64,000 nt of DNA from Limiplasma sp048370855 (lineage in GTDB: Bacteria > Bacillota > Clostridia > Christensenellales > Aristaeellaceae). Within the stretch, counting starts at the first letter, position 1; each line of letters starts with the position of its first letter. The notes under the pieces were generated by a model, which saw nothing but the letters and a program-made list of their open reading frames with translations, did no database searches and was not told where the DNA came from. Positions 35,655 to 44,850 of the stretch are shown in pieces. A program made the position numbers and the translations under genes. The DNA lies in the NCBI GenBank assembly GCA_048370855.1, contig DBGEOK010000046.1, positions 1-64,000 on the forward strand, given 5' to 3'.

Positions 35655-36359
35655 ATGCTGAAAGTGGAACACGTTACCAAGCGGTATGGAAAAACGACCG
35701 CGAACCAGGATATCAGCCTGTCGGTGGAGGCGGGCGAGCGGGCGGTGCTCCTGGGGCCCAACGGCGCGGGAAAATCCACGCTGATTAAATGCATTACAGG
35801 GCTTCTGCGCTTTGAGGGAAGCATCCTCATCGACGGCCATCCCAACAAATCCACGGAGGCGAAGGCGCTTCTGGGCTACGTGCCCGAAATCCCGGCGGTA
35901 TACGACCTGCTGACCGTGGGCGAGCACCTGGAGTTTATCGCCAGGGCCTATAAGCTGACCGATTGGCGGAAGGACGCGGACGCCCTTTTGGAGCGTCTGG
36001 AGCTTATGGAAAAGCGCGACGCTCTGGGAAAAGAGCTGTCCAAGGGAATGCAGCAAAAGCTGTCGATTGCGTGCGCGCTGCTGCCAAAGCCGCGCCTTGT
36101 GGTTTTCGACGAGCCGCTTGTGGGGCTCGATCCCCACGCCATCAAGGAATTGAAGGAAATGCTCGGCGAGTTAACGGCTTCCGGCGTCGCGGTTCTCATC
36201 AGCACGCACATGCTGGACAGCGTGGAGCAAACCTGGGACTCCGCCTATATCATGGTCAAGGGCCGGGTGAGCGCCCATATCGTGAACGGGCAGGAGGGGC
36301 AAAAAACCCTGGAGGAGCAATTCTTCGCCATTACCGAGGGAGGGGAGGCGGCGCTATGA
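35655..36359 (+). CDS. ABC transporter ATP-binding protein (exporter type)
   Basis: 234 residues. Walker A is LLGPNGAGKSTL near residue 33, the signature is LSKGMQQKLSIACALL and Walker B is PRLVVFDEPLVGLDP. It is the single-domain ATPase of ABC-2 exporters. TTG 35634 is in frame but lies ahead of the AAAGGAG site, so ATG 35655 is the start. Its stop overlaps the permease start (ATGA), so the two are made in step. Confidence 0.93.
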   Translation: MLKVEHVTKRYGKTTANQDISLSVEAGERAVLLGPNGAGKSTLIKCITGLLRFEGSILIDGHPNKSTEAKALLGYVPEIPAVYDLLTVGEHLEFIARAYKLTDWRKDADALLERLELMEKRDALGKELSKGMQQKLSIACALLPKPRLVVFDEPLVGLDPHAIKELKEMLGELTASGVAVLISTHMLDSVEQTWDSAYIMVKGRVSAHIVNGQEGQKTLEEQFFAITEGGEAAL

Positions 36360-37927
36360 GCGGTATGGGCTACCTGCTGATGACCCAATGGAAAAACCGC
36401 CTGAAAGCTATTTTTCAAAAGCCCTCAAGCTGTATTTGCGCGCTTTTGATGATTTTTTTGTTCGGCTTTGTCGTCTGGACAGGGAATGTGGGCGCGTTAG
36501 ACGCTTCCTCCTTTCGCCCCATGGAAGAAGTTTACGCCTTATGCACCGCCCTGTACCTGATTATTTTTGTGATGACCGCCTACAACGGGCTAAGCCGGGG
36601 CGCGAGCCTATACACCCTGGCGGATGTCAATTATTTGTTTTCCGCGCCCATTCATCCCAGGCGGGTGCTGTTTTACGGCCTGATGCAGCAGCTCGGGGCC
36701 TCGCTGATGATCGGTTATTTTCTTTTGTTCCAATACTCCTGGCTGCGTCAGGTATACGGGATTGATTTCGGCTTTCTGCTGCTGATCCTCCTGGGCTACA
36801 GCGCGGCGATCTTTTTAGGGCAGTTGACGGCCATGGCGCTTTACTCCTGCGTTTCCGGCAATGAAAAGCGCCGCCGGGCTTTCAAAACCGCGCTGTTTCT
36901 GCTTTGCGGAGCGGAAGCCGCCTGGCTGATTTCTCAAGCTTTGCCCGACTCCGCCAATTGGGCGGCCAGGCTTTCTGAAGCCGCGGGAAAGTGGCCCGTC
37001 ATTCTTTTCCCCGTAGGGGGCTGGATGGGGCAGATGGTGCGCTGGTTTGATTGCGGGAACATGCTGGGGTTTGCGTGCCTGGCCGGGGGCGTGCTGTACG
37101 CCGCGCTGCTCACCGCGTACCTGGGCCGCGCGCAGGCGGATTTTTACGAGAACGTGCTGGACGCGACGCAGAGGGGCTACATGACCGCGGCTGCGAAAAA
37201 GGAAGGCAAGCTCCAGGAAGCGCTCCCCGACCATATCAAGGTCGGCAAAACCGGGCTGGGCGGCGGCTTCGGGGCCAGCGCCTTTTACTTCAAGCATAAG
37301 CTGGAAAGCAGGCGCGCACGCCGGTTCCTGCTGGATACGACAACGTTGATTTTTCTTCTTGTCAACCTGGTATTCGCTTTTTTTACCCGGGAAGCGGGAC
37401 TGGCGGCGGCGCTGGCCTTTGCCACGTATATGCAGCTTTTTTCCATGGGAACGGGCCGATGGGCGCGGGAATTGCTCATGCCGCACATCTACCTGACGCC
37501 GGAGCGCCCTTACAAAAAGCTGATATGGCTCATGCGGGAGTCCTTGGAAGGGTATTTTTTAGAAGCGCTGCTGCTGTTCGTTCCCATTGGGCTGATGCTG
37601 CGCCTGACTCCCTGGGAAATCGCGGCGGCGGTAGCGTGCCGGGTGAGCTTTGCCATGCTGTTTATGGCGGGAAATATGGTCACGGAACGCCTGTTTGGCG
37701 GCGTATCCCTGAAAATGCTGATTCTTATGTTCTATATCCTGGTGATGCTGGTACTGGCGGCTCCGGGCGTGACGCTGGCGATGATTCTTCCGTCCGCCGG
37801 ACTGACAGCGCTGTCCCCCGTCTTCACGTGGGTGATGGCTTTAGCCGTGTCAAACGCGCTCGTCAGCCTTTTATGCCTGTTCCTGTGCCGGAACATCCTG
37901 ACCTACGCCGAGCTGAACCAAAGGTAA
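36356..37927 (+). CDS. ABC exporter permease (putative ABC_export family)
   Basis: 523 residues with about 10-12 membrane segments and a hydrophilic middle (about 270-310, AAAKKEGKLQEALPDHIK). NYLFSAPIHPRRVLFYGLMQQ near residue 98 is the recognisable stretch of the putative ABC exporter family. The cargo is unknown. An open frame runs back to 35963 in the wrong frame of the ATPase gene; the ATGA overlap at 36356 is the real start. Confidence 0.85.
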   Translation: MSGMGYLLMTQWKNRLKAIFQKPSSCICALLMIFLFGFVVWTGNVGALDASSFRPMEEVYALCTALYLIIFVMTAYNGLSRGASLYTLADVNYLFSAPIHPRRVLFYGLMQQLGASLMIGYFLLFQYSWLRQVYGIDFGFLLLILLGYSAAIFLGQLTAMALYSCVSGNEKRRRAFKTALFLLCGAEAAWLISQALPDSANWAARLSEAAGKWPVILFPVGGWMGQMVRWFDCGNMLGFACLAGGVLYAALLTAYLGRAQADFYENVLDATQRGYMTAAAKKEGKLQEALPDHIKVGKTGLGGGFGASAFYFKHKLESRRARRFLLDTTTLIFLLVNLVFAFFTREAGLAAALAFATYMQLFSMGTGRWARELLMPHIYLTPERPYKKLIWLMRESLEGYFLEALLLFVPIGLMLRLTPWEIAAAVACRVSFAMLFMAGNMVTERLFGGVSLKMLILMFYILVMLVLAAPGVTLAMILPSAGLTALSPVFTWVMALAVSNALVSLLCLFLCRNILTYAELNQR

Positions 37928-38034
37928 ACAAAGGATGGCGGGGCAGTCTAAGCGAGGCTGTAACACAGTAAATGAAAAACGATAAAAGGCGCTGTCCGTT
38001 ACCCCGACAAGGCCCTTCCGCAAGCTCAATCGCC

Positions 38035-38065
38035 GCAAGCCGCCCGGTCGGGCGGCTTGCGCGTT
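38035..38065 (+). terminator. terminator of the ABC exporter operon, part of repeat A
   Basis: Perfect 11-bp stem GCAAGCCGCCC (38035-38045) with GGGCGGCTTGC (38050-38060), followed by a T-containing tail. It forms the left end of a repeat A copy, and the same kind of hairpin heads the other copies near 60.2 kb. Confidence 0.7.
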
Positions 38066-38292
38066 TCGTCTTCTCGAAACGATCGGCGTTCCGGGTACTG
38101 CCGTTCCCGGCCCTTGTATTGGCTCACGTCTGACCGTCGCTCTGTCGCTGTGCGGGAACTGGCCCCCGGGCTGCCGCTTCCCTCCGTCCCCTCTAACCAG
38201 TCTTTGGGCCGCGAACGTGGCCCAAAAAAAGGGATTTCTAAGGGCAGAGCCCTTAGACGGAGGGCTTGGGAGGCGGAGCCTCCCAACGTCCC
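38035..38292 (+). repeat. dispersed repeat A, copy 1
   Basis: Starts with a terminator-like GC hairpin, continues with GGCGTTCCGGGTACTGCCGT and CCTTGTATTGGCTC, and ends with a block (38203-38292) that is nearly identical to 60525-60613: GGGCCGCGAA, GGCCCAA, AAGGGATT, CTAAGGGC, GCCCTTAG, GGGAGGCGGAGCCTCCC. That tail folds into two or three hairpins. It ends 49 bases from the uvrC stop and contains no real gene. Confidence 0.8.
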
Positions 38293-38340
38293 AACAGCCC
38301 GAGCAATCCTCGTCTCGTGTTCGCTCCAATCCCGGGCGGC

Positions 38341-40194
38341 CTAGCGCTTCGCGGCATAATCCATAATTCGCTTGGCTAAAACCTCGCTGATTCCTTCGAC
38401 CTCGCAAAGCTCCTCCAGGCTTGCGGAAAAAATGGCTTTCACGCTTTTAAAATGTCGAATCAAGGCCGTCTGCTTCTTCTGTCCGATCCCCTCGATCTTG
38501 CCCAGCTCGCTTTGAAGCCCGGCCTTCCCACGAAGCGCCCGATGGTGCGTAATGCCAAAGCGGTGCGCTTCGTCCCGCACGTGCTGAACCAAATGGAGCG
38601 CGTTGGAATGACGATCCAGAACGATCGGCTCCTTCCGGTCTGGAAGATAGATTTCCTCAAAGCGCTTAGCGAGGCCGAACATCGGCACGCAGGCTCCCGC
38701 CTCAAGCATGGCGCGGTGGGCAAACAAAAGCTGTTCCGGGCCGCCGTCGATGAGCACCACGTCCGGCAGGCGGGAAAAGCTTCCGCCGTCCGGCGCAAGG
38801 CCCGCCTCCTCCCTTTCCTTTCGCTCTCTGAGGCCGTGCGAAAAGCGGCGGCCGATCACCTCCGCCATGGAGGCGAAGTCATTCGCCCCCTCCACCGTTT
38901 TAATGCGGAAGTATCGGTAGGCCTTTTTATTGGGCAGGGCGTTTTCAAACACCACCATGCTCGCTACGCTCAAAATTCCCTGGGTATTGGAGATATCGTA
39001 TCCCTCGATCCGAACGGGCAGCGTAGGCAGGTCAAGCGCCTGTTTCAGCTCCTCCATGGCCTTTTTCGTGCGCGCCTCGCGGACCATCGCGCTTTGCCGA
39101 TGCTTCAGCAGCGCATCCTCCGCGTTTTTTAACGTCAGACGGACCAAATCGGCCTTTTCTCCCCGCTGCGGGCATTGAAGAGAAACCGCCGCGCCCTTGC
39201 GCTCCCTAAGCCAGCGCTCCAGCTCCTCCACGGGCTCGGGCAGCGTTTGCGCCAGCACGTTACGGGGAATCAAGCGCTCGTCGTCATAATACTGGGTCAG
39301 AAAATTGGAAAGGATCTGCTCCGGCTCCTCTGTGCCGCAGCTCTTCATCAGGAACGCGCGGCCGCCCTCGATCCGCCCGGCCCGGACGTGCGTAAGCTGA
39401 ACCATGGCGTCCTCCTCGTCCACCGCGACAGCGAGGATATCCTGCTCCACATCGCGCGTTTGGATCGCGTGCTGCTGCTCCATCAACTGTCGGACGTCCG
39501 TGATTTTGTCCCGAAGCAGCGCGGCCCGCTCATATTCCATGCGCGCGCTGGCCTGCTCCATCTCCCGGGTCAGCTCCGACAGCAGCTCGCGCGAATCCCC
39601 GTTCAGGAAGGCCAGCACGCGCTTGAGCAACGCGCCGTACTCCTGCTCCGATATCTTTCCGGCGCAGGGGGCCAGGCATTGGCCGATTTGATAATGCACG
39701 CACGGACGCCGGGGCGTTTTGAGCGGCAGGTTGAGCGAACAGGTGCGCAGCGGAAAAAAGCGCCGCACCTCGTCCATTACCTGGCGAACCGCCGTCGCGC
39801 CGATATAGGGTCCGAAGTACTTGGCCCCGTCGCGCTGCTCCATCCGCCTGGCCAAGGTCAGGCGAGGATAATGCTCGCTGGGATCTATGCGCAGATACGG
39901 ATAATGCTTGTCATCCTTTAATAAGATGTTGTAAAACGGCCGATGCTTTTTGATGAGGTTGCATTCCAGCGTAAGCGCCTCAAAATTGGTCTGGCAGAGC
40001 ATAAGGTCAAAATCATCCACCCGGGCGACCATGGCGGCCACCTTGGGGGCATGCGAGCCGTGAAAATACTGACGAACCCTGTTTTTTAAGTTTACCGCCT
40101 TGCCGATATAGATGATTTCCCCTTCGCTTTTCATTAAATAGCAGCCGGGGCTTTCCGGGAGCATCTGAATTTTATACGCCAAAGTAGGGTTCAT
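38341..40194 (-). CDS. uvrC: excinuclease ABC subunit C
   Basis: 617 residues. Nucleotide excision repair nuclease that makes both incisions. The GIY-YIG nuclease lies at the N-terminus (GCYLMKSEGEIIYIGKAVNLKNRVRQYF), a UVR motif in the middle (LTREMEQASARMEYERAALLRDKI), the RNase H-like 5' nuclease near EGYDISNTQGILSVASMVVFE and VLIDGGPEQL, and helix-hairpin-helix motifs at the end (IEGIGQKKQTALIRHFKSVKAI). GGGGAGG precedes ATG 40194, which overlaps the stop of the upstream flippase-like gene (ATGA). Confidence 0.97.
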   Translation of the reverse strand: MNPTLAYKIQMLPESPGCYLMKSEGEIIYIGKAVNLKNRVRQYFHGSHAPKVAAMVARVDDFDLMLCQTNFEALTLECNLIKKHRPFYNILLKDDKHYPYLRIDPSEHYPRLTLARRMEQRDGAKYFGPYIGATAVRQVMDEVRRFFPLRTCSLNLPLKTPRRPCVHYQIGQCLAPCAGKISEQEYGALLKRVLAFLNGDSRELLSELTREMEQASARMEYERAALLRDKITDVRQLMEQQHAIQTRDVEQDILAVAVDEEDAMVQLTHVRAGRIEGGRAFLMKSCGTEEPEQILSNFLTQYYDDERLIPRNVLAQTLPEPVEELERWLRERKGAAVSLQCPQRGEKADLVRLTLKNAEDALLKHRQSAMVREARTKKAMEELKQALDLPTLPVRIEGYDISNTQGILSVASMVVFENALPNKKAYRYFRIKTVEGANDFASMAEVIGRRFSHGLRERKEREEAGLAPDGGSFSRLPDVVLIDGGPEQLLFAHRAMLEAGACVPMFGLAKRFEEIYLPDRKEPIVLDRHSNALHLVQHVRDEAHRFGITHHRALRGKAGLQSELGKIEGIGQKKQTALIRHFKSVKAIFSASLEELCEVEGISEVLAKRIMDYAAKR

Positions 40195-41156
40195 GCCTGC
40201 CTCCCCGCCCTTTCGGCACGGTTCCAGTTGCGCCATACAGGATACGCAAACGCCAGCCCGGCCGCCATATATACCGCCATGACCGCCGCGCGCTGTAGCA
40301 GCGAAACAGCCACGCCGTTCTGAAAGAGCGTGCCCATCAGGCTGGTCGCCACGCCCATGACGGCCTCCTTAATGCCTATATTGCCCGGAACGACCGCCAC
40401 AATGCTGGCCAACCAGCTCACGCTGTTGTAAAACAACGCCTGATAAACCGTTACGTTAAGGCCGATCGCGCGGAAGCAAACCATATACAGAAAAAGCTGC
40501 ATCAGGTTATTCGCCGTCAGGCACGCCAAAAGCCGCCACAGCAGCCCTCTGTTCCTGAGCAAGGCGTTAAAGCCGGCGACCACGTCTCTTACCAGCCTGT
40601 ACCGCCGCATCAGCTTTGGCTCCCTGTTTTGAAACAGGAGCGAGAAAACAATAAAGGCCGCCATTCCCGCCGCGCAAACCGTCCAGACGGCCCAGAGCGT
40701 AACGGACCAGACGCCGTCGATCAATCCGGTGCACAGCAACGCCGCGAGCATTTGCAAAAGCGCGAACAGCACGCCAAAAACAATGTTGCCGGCGGCCATG
40801 CTGACGCTTTTGACATAGGCAAGGCCCTTTGTGCGCTTATAATAGGCGGCGGAAAAGACAAGGTCGGCGCGCATGGGAAGCACATAGGCCATCGCGTTGC
40901 TGACGAACACCACGCCCATCCAATCCGTCAAACGCAAGGGAATGCGGTAAGTGGAAAGGATTACCCGGTGGTAAACCGCGTTCATCACACAGCAGCCGAG
41001 CGCAAGGCAGATCATCAGCGCGACGGACTGTGCGTCAAGCCTGAGCAGCTCCAGCATGTCCTCCCGGTTGAGATAAAGATAAACGCATAGAAGCGCAATC
41101 AGACCAACAAACAAAACGCTGGATAGAACGCGCTTCCAGTCCGGCTTTTTCTTCAA
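40191..41156 (-). CDS. UPF0104 / lysylphosphatidylglycerol-synthase-TM-type membrane protein
   Basis: 321 residues with about eight membrane helices. It has the family pattern of LPG_synthase_TM (the flippase half of MprF): YHRVILSTYRIPLR, ANLMQLF-like segments and VVPGNIGIKEAVMGV near residue 247. It lacks the soluble lysyl-transferase domain, so it is not a full MprF. Start: TTG 41156 overlaps the stop of the GtrA gene (TTGA) and has GGAGGG 9 bases upstream; no suitable ATG exists. Likely moves or organises a lipid-linked substrate. Confidence 0.8.
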   Translation of the reverse strand: MKKKPDWKRVLSSVLFVGLIALLCVYLYLNREDMLELLRLDAQSVALMICLALGCCVMNAVYHRVILSTYRIPLRLTDWMGVVFVSNAMAYVLPMRADLVFSAAYYKRTKGLAYVKSVSMAAGNIVFGVLFALLQMLAALLCTGLIDGVWSVTLWAVWTVCAAGMAAFIVFSLLFQNREPKLMRRYRLVRDVVAGFNALLRNRGLLWRLLACLTANNLMQLFLYMVCFRAIGLNVTVYQALFYNSVSWLASIVAVVPGNIGIKEAVMGVATSLMGTLFQNGVAVSLLQRAAVMAVYMAAGLAFAYPVWRNWNRAERAGRQA

Positions 41157-41632
41157 AGGGATCGGCCCTCCGAGTCCGCGCCGCGCTCCTTCGCGCGTTT
41201 GGCCACATCGTTGGTATCGATGGCGTTGCGGTATACCACAAAACGCTGGAAAAGGAACTCCGTCACAAAGTTTATCAGCATTGTTCCGGCAAGCACAAGG
41301 AAATCGTTCCAGCCGGCGCTGGTCAGCACATGGCCGCCCCAGGTGGACAGCGGGGTAAACACGAGGTAAAACAGCGCCACAAGCGCCATGGCGCGCGGGA
41401 CATTGGCGTCGCTGCGGAAGGTATAGCGCCGGTTGAAGGTGAAGTTCCAAAGCACGCTCAGGATCAGCGCCGTCAGGTAAGAGGGCCAGTAGGGCAGCCC
41501 GAAGACCTCCTCCATCAAGGAAAAGGACGCAATTTGAATGATACCGGCGCTGATGGAAAACAGCGTAAATTTCAACGCCTGCCACGCGTTTGCCTTGCCG
41601 GCCCGCGGCGGCTTCCGTTCGTTCTCGCTCAT
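41153..41632 (-). CDS. GtrA-family membrane protein
   Basis: 159 residues with four membrane helices. GtrA signatures: FTLFSISAGIIQIASFSL, the TALILSVLWNFTFNRRYTF stretch and NFVTEFLFQRFVVYR. GtrA proteins are implicated in moving lipid-linked sugars across the membrane. Start ATG 41632 with GAAGG 9 bases upstream. It is the first gene of a coupled trio with the flippase-like protein and uvrC. Confidence 0.88.
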   Translation of the reverse strand: MSENERKPPRAGKANAWQALKFTLFSISAGIIQIASFSLMEEVFGLPYWPSYLTALILSVLWNFTFNRRYTFRSDANVPRAMALVALFYLVFTPLSTWGGHVLTSAGWNDFLVLAGTMLINFVTEFLFQRFVVYRNAIDTNDVAKRAKERGADSEGRSL

Positions 41633-41680
41633 TGCGGCACGCCTTCTTTCACCTTTTTTGGGTTTCTCGCTCCGTCCCTC

Positions 41681-41709
41681 ATCATAGCACATCTCAAGCG
41701 TATTGTCAT
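41681..41709 (-). promoter_or_regulatory. promoter of the gtrA operon
   Basis: Minus strand: -35 ATGACA (41704-41709), 17-base spacer, -10 TATGAT (41681-41686), 49 bases before the start codon. It lies just after the metH stop codon. Confidence 0.6.
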
Positions 41710-41741
41710 ATACGAAAATAAACCGAAAGCCTCCGACGGCT

Positions 41742-44192
41742 TCAGGGATTTCGCGCGGCGGCCCCGCCCGTTGATTCCCCGCCGCCAAGGTATTTCCGCG
41801 CCAGGCGGACCGACGCCATGGCGTCTTTGCCGTAGCCGTCCGCGCCCATTTGCTCGGCATAGTCGGCGGTGAGCACCGCGCCGCCGACTATGATTCGCAC
41901 ATCCGGCGCAAAGCGGTGCAGCAGATCGATGGTTTCACGCATCGCGGGCACGGTGGTGGTCATCAGCGCGGATAATCCCACCAGCCCGGCGTCATGCTCC
42001 CTCACGGCTTTGAGAACCTGCTCCGGCGGCACGTCCTTGCCCAGGTCAATGACGGAAAACCCATCATTCTGCATCAGGACCTTCACGATATTCTTTCCAA
42101 TATCATGAACGTCTCCGCGAACGGTGGCCAGCACCACCTTCCGCCCGTCCTCCGAGGCCGCGGGCGGCATGACGGCGCGTACCTGCGCAAACGCCGATTG
42201 CGCGGCGTTTGCGCTTTGAAGAAGCTGCGGTAAAAACAGCGTTCCCTTTTCGTAGCGTTCCCCGACGCGCGCAAGGGCAGGCATAACGGAGTCCTCGATT
42301 ACGGCAAGCGGCTGGATACCGGCGGCCAGGGCCGCCTTGGCGGCGCTAGCCGCGTCTGCCGGCAAGCCGCGCTCTATCGCGCTTTGCAGCGCATCGGAGG
42401 CGTCGCCGGAAGGGCGGTTGAAGGCCGGTTTCTCCTCTCCAAAGACAAAGCGGCTTTTCTCCCCCTCAACCGAGGTCAGATAGCGCTCAAACCGAGCGTC
42501 CTTGCCCGTCAGCGCGCACGCGGCGTCAAAAAGAGCATGAACCAGCCTGTCGTTGGGGTTGACAATGGCGGCGTCCAGCCCGCAGCCTATCGCCATCGCC
42601 ACAAAGCCCGCCGTCAAAAGCGGGCGCTGCGGAAGGCCAAAGCTGATGTTGCTTACGCCCAGCACCGTTTTGACTTGCAGCTCCTCATGCAGCGCGCGGA
42701 CGGTCCGAAGGGCGACGTCCCCCGCGTCCGGGTTGGCGGCCACCGTCATGGCGAGCGCGTCAAACAGCAGCTCCTCCCGCGCGATTCCATATTTCTCAGC
42801 TTCCGCGAGGATACGACGCGCTATGCGCAGCCGGCCCTCCACCGTGTCGGGAATGCCTTCCTCGTCCAGGAGCAGCGCCACGACCGCTCCCCCGTACCTT
42901 TGAACCAGGGGAAAAACCGCGTCCATCACCTTTTGCTTACCGCATACGCTGTTGACGATGGGCTTTCCGGCATAAACCCGCAGGGCGGCTTCCAGCGCCG
43001 CCGGATCTGCCGTGTCTAGCTGCAGAGGAAGCCCGCAGACCGTCTGCACGGCCAAAACGGCTTTTGGAAGCATGGACGGCTCGTCCACCTCGGGAAGGCC
43101 GACATTCAGGTCCAGGGCATCCGCGCCCGCGTCGCATTGCTCCACCGCCTGGCGCATCAGATCGTCCATATCTCCCTCCAGCAGCGCCTGCTTCATGCGC
43201 CGCTTTCCGGTGGGATTAAGACGTTCGCCGATCATCACCGGCCTTTCTCCCAAAACCACGCTCCTGGATCTGCCGGAAATCACGCAGGGATAACGCCCGC
43301 CCCTTGAGACGGGTTGAACGTCTTTTGTGGCGGAAACCAGCGCGCGGATATGCTCGGGCGTCGTGCCGCAGCATCCGCCAAGGCCCCAAGCGCCCAGCTC
43401 CGCTATGGCCCGCATATCGCGTCCAAACGCTTCCGGCGTGGCGGGGTAGACCGTCTTTCCGTTTTCCATGACGGGAAGGCTTGCGTTTGGGCTCACAAAG
43501 ACCGGAAGAGGGCAACAACGAAGCAGCTCCCTCACATTGTCCGTAAGGGCGCCAGGCTCATGACCGCAGTTCAGGCCGATGGCGTCCACTCTCAGCGCGT
43601 CAAGCATCGCCACGGTTCCTTGAATATCCGCTCCGGTGAGCAGGCGCCCGCGCTCGTCAAACGTCAGGCTGACAAGCAGCGGAACGCTTCGATCCGCCGC
43701 CTGCAGCGCCTCCTTGGCCCCCAGCACACAGGCCTTGGTTTCGGGCAAATCGGTCATCGTCTCAATCAGCAGCAGGTCCGCGCCTTCCTCGAGCGCCGCG
43801 ACAAAGGCTTCCCGGAACTGGGATACGGCATCCTCAAACGGAAGGTCCCCGTATGGCGACAGCAATCGTCCAAGGCTGCCCATATCCGCGGCTACAAACC
43901 CATGTCCGGCTTGCTTTACCGCCGCTCGCGCAAGCCGAATGCCGGCGCGCATGCACGGCTCGGCCTGCGGGCCCAGATGGGCGCGCGCAGCCCCGAAGGT
44001 GTTGGCGGTCACGACGTCGCACCCGGCGTTTAAATAGCTTTGATGAACCCCGATGATGCGCTCCGGAAAGTCAAGATTCCATCGTTCGGGACGTTCGCCT
44101 CCCTTTAGCCCCATTGACTGAAGCAGCGTTCCCATGCCTCCGTCAAAATAAACCAGCCGTTTACCAAACAACGCCATTATATCAGATCTCAT
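41742..44192 (-). CDS. metH: cobalamin-dependent methionine synthase lacking the activation domain
   Basis: 816 residues; classical MetH has about 1200. Three domains are present: homocysteine-binding with zinc cysteines (GLNCGHEPG and GGCCGTTPEH, residues 1-300), pterin-binding for methyl-tetrahydrofolate (MIGERLNPTGKRRMKQAL, DALDLNVGLP; about 310-560), and cobalamin-binding with DVHDIGKNIVKVLMQNDGF (about 590-805). The SAM-dependent reactivation domain is absent, but is encoded by the preceding gene, whose stop overlaps this start by 11 bases. ATG 44192 has AGGGG 7 bases upstream; ATG 44177 is also possible. Confidence 0.95.
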   Translation of the reverse strand: MRSDIMALFGKRLVYFDGGMGTLLQSMGLKGGERPERWNLDFPERIIGVHQSYLNAGCDVVTANTFGAARAHLGPQAEPCMRAGIRLARAAVKQAGHGFVAADMGSLGRLLSPYGDLPFEDAVSQFREAFVAALEEGADLLLIETMTDLPETKACVLGAKEALQAADRSVPLLVSLTFDERGRLLTGADIQGTVAMLDALRVDAIGLNCGHEPGALTDNVRELLRCCPLPVFVSPNASLPVMENGKTVYPATPEAFGRDMRAIAELGAWGLGGCCGTTPEHIRALVSATKDVQPVSRGGRYPCVISGRSRSVVLGERPVMIGERLNPTGKRRMKQALLEGDMDDLMRQAVEQCDAGADALDLNVGLPEVDEPSMLPKAVLAVQTVCGLPLQLDTADPAALEAALRVYAGKPIVNSVCGKQKVMDAVFPLVQRYGGAVVALLLDEEGIPDTVEGRLRIARRILAEAEKYGIAREELLFDALAMTVAANPDAGDVALRTVRALHEELQVKTVLGVSNISFGLPQRPLLTAGFVAMAIGCGLDAAIVNPNDRLVHALFDAACALTGKDARFERYLTSVEGEKSRFVFGEEKPAFNRPSGDASDALQSAIERGLPADAASAAKAALAAGIQPLAVIEDSVMPALARVGERYEKGTLFLPQLLQSANAAQSAFAQVRAVMPPAASEDGRKVVLATVRGDVHDIGKNIVKVLMQNDGFSVIDLGKDVPPEQVLKAVREHDAGLVGLSALMTTTVPAMRETIDLLHRFAPDVRIIVGGAVLTADYAEQMGADGYGKDAMASVRLARKYLGGGESTGGAAARNP

Positions 44193-44850
44193 CCTCGATC
44201 CCCTTTCGGTACGCGCAATGCTTCATAGCACAGCCTTCGCAGCCTTTGAGCGGGAAAGCCCCCTCCTCAGCCGGACGAAGGGCAAGCAGCGCGCTTACGC
44301 TTTTTTCCGGCAGCATCAGGCAGCTCTCCGTCAGCCGCACGCCAATCCGGCGCGCTTCCAAGTACGCAAGCAACGGCCTCTGATAAGAGAGGGGAACGTC
44401 CCCATAGCCGGGGCTGAAGCGCGGCGAAAACGTCAGCCCCTCTCCCCGGAGCTTATCGGTCTCCCGCTCCAACCGTTCATCTATTACCTCGTCAATATAC
44501 GCGGACGCGCAAGCGCCAAGGGTCGCGCCGAGCGCCGGGTTCGTCAGCATCAGGCGGGCTATGCTCATATCCACCTCAGCCCCAAGCGTGGCAAGCAGCG
44601 CGTATCCCTCCGAAGCCCCTTGAAAAAGACGCAGCAAATCCTGGCTTGGCAAAGGGGGCAGCGTGTCCAATACGAAGCCCTCCGGCGTGCACGCAACCCG
44701 GCACCTTTTCAGCAGCGCTTTGGGCGCGGCCGCGGTAAGCAGTTCCTCATACGCGCTCTCCATCAGGCCCTCCGCCCCGGCCGGAAGCGCGCGACCGCGG
44801 TATCCCAGGTATCTGGCCGCATTGCGGAACACCACTTTCCGATCAATCAT
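44182..44850 (-). CDS. stand-alone methionine synthase activation-domain protein
   Basis: 222 residues. The signature RFSPGYGDVPLSYQ followed by RIGVRLTESCLMLPEKSVSAL is that of the MetH activation domain, which reloads oxidised cobalamin using SAM and an electron donor. Extra C-terminal cysteines (KGCEGCAMKHCAY) could bind a metal or cluster. It overlaps metF by 8 bases upstream and metH by 11 bases downstream, so it is certainly the split fourth domain of MetH. Confidence 0.88.
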   Translation of the reverse strand: MIDRKVVFRNAARYLGYRGRALPAGAEGLMESAYEELLTAAAPKALLKRCRVACTPEGFVLDTLPPLPSQDLLRLFQGASEGYALLATLGAEVDMSIARLMLTNPALGATLGACASAYIDEVIDERLERETDKLRGEGLTFSPRFSPGYGDVPLSYQRPLLAYLEARRIGVRLTESCLMLPEKSVSALLALRPAEEGAFPLKGCEGCAMKHCAYRKGIEDEI

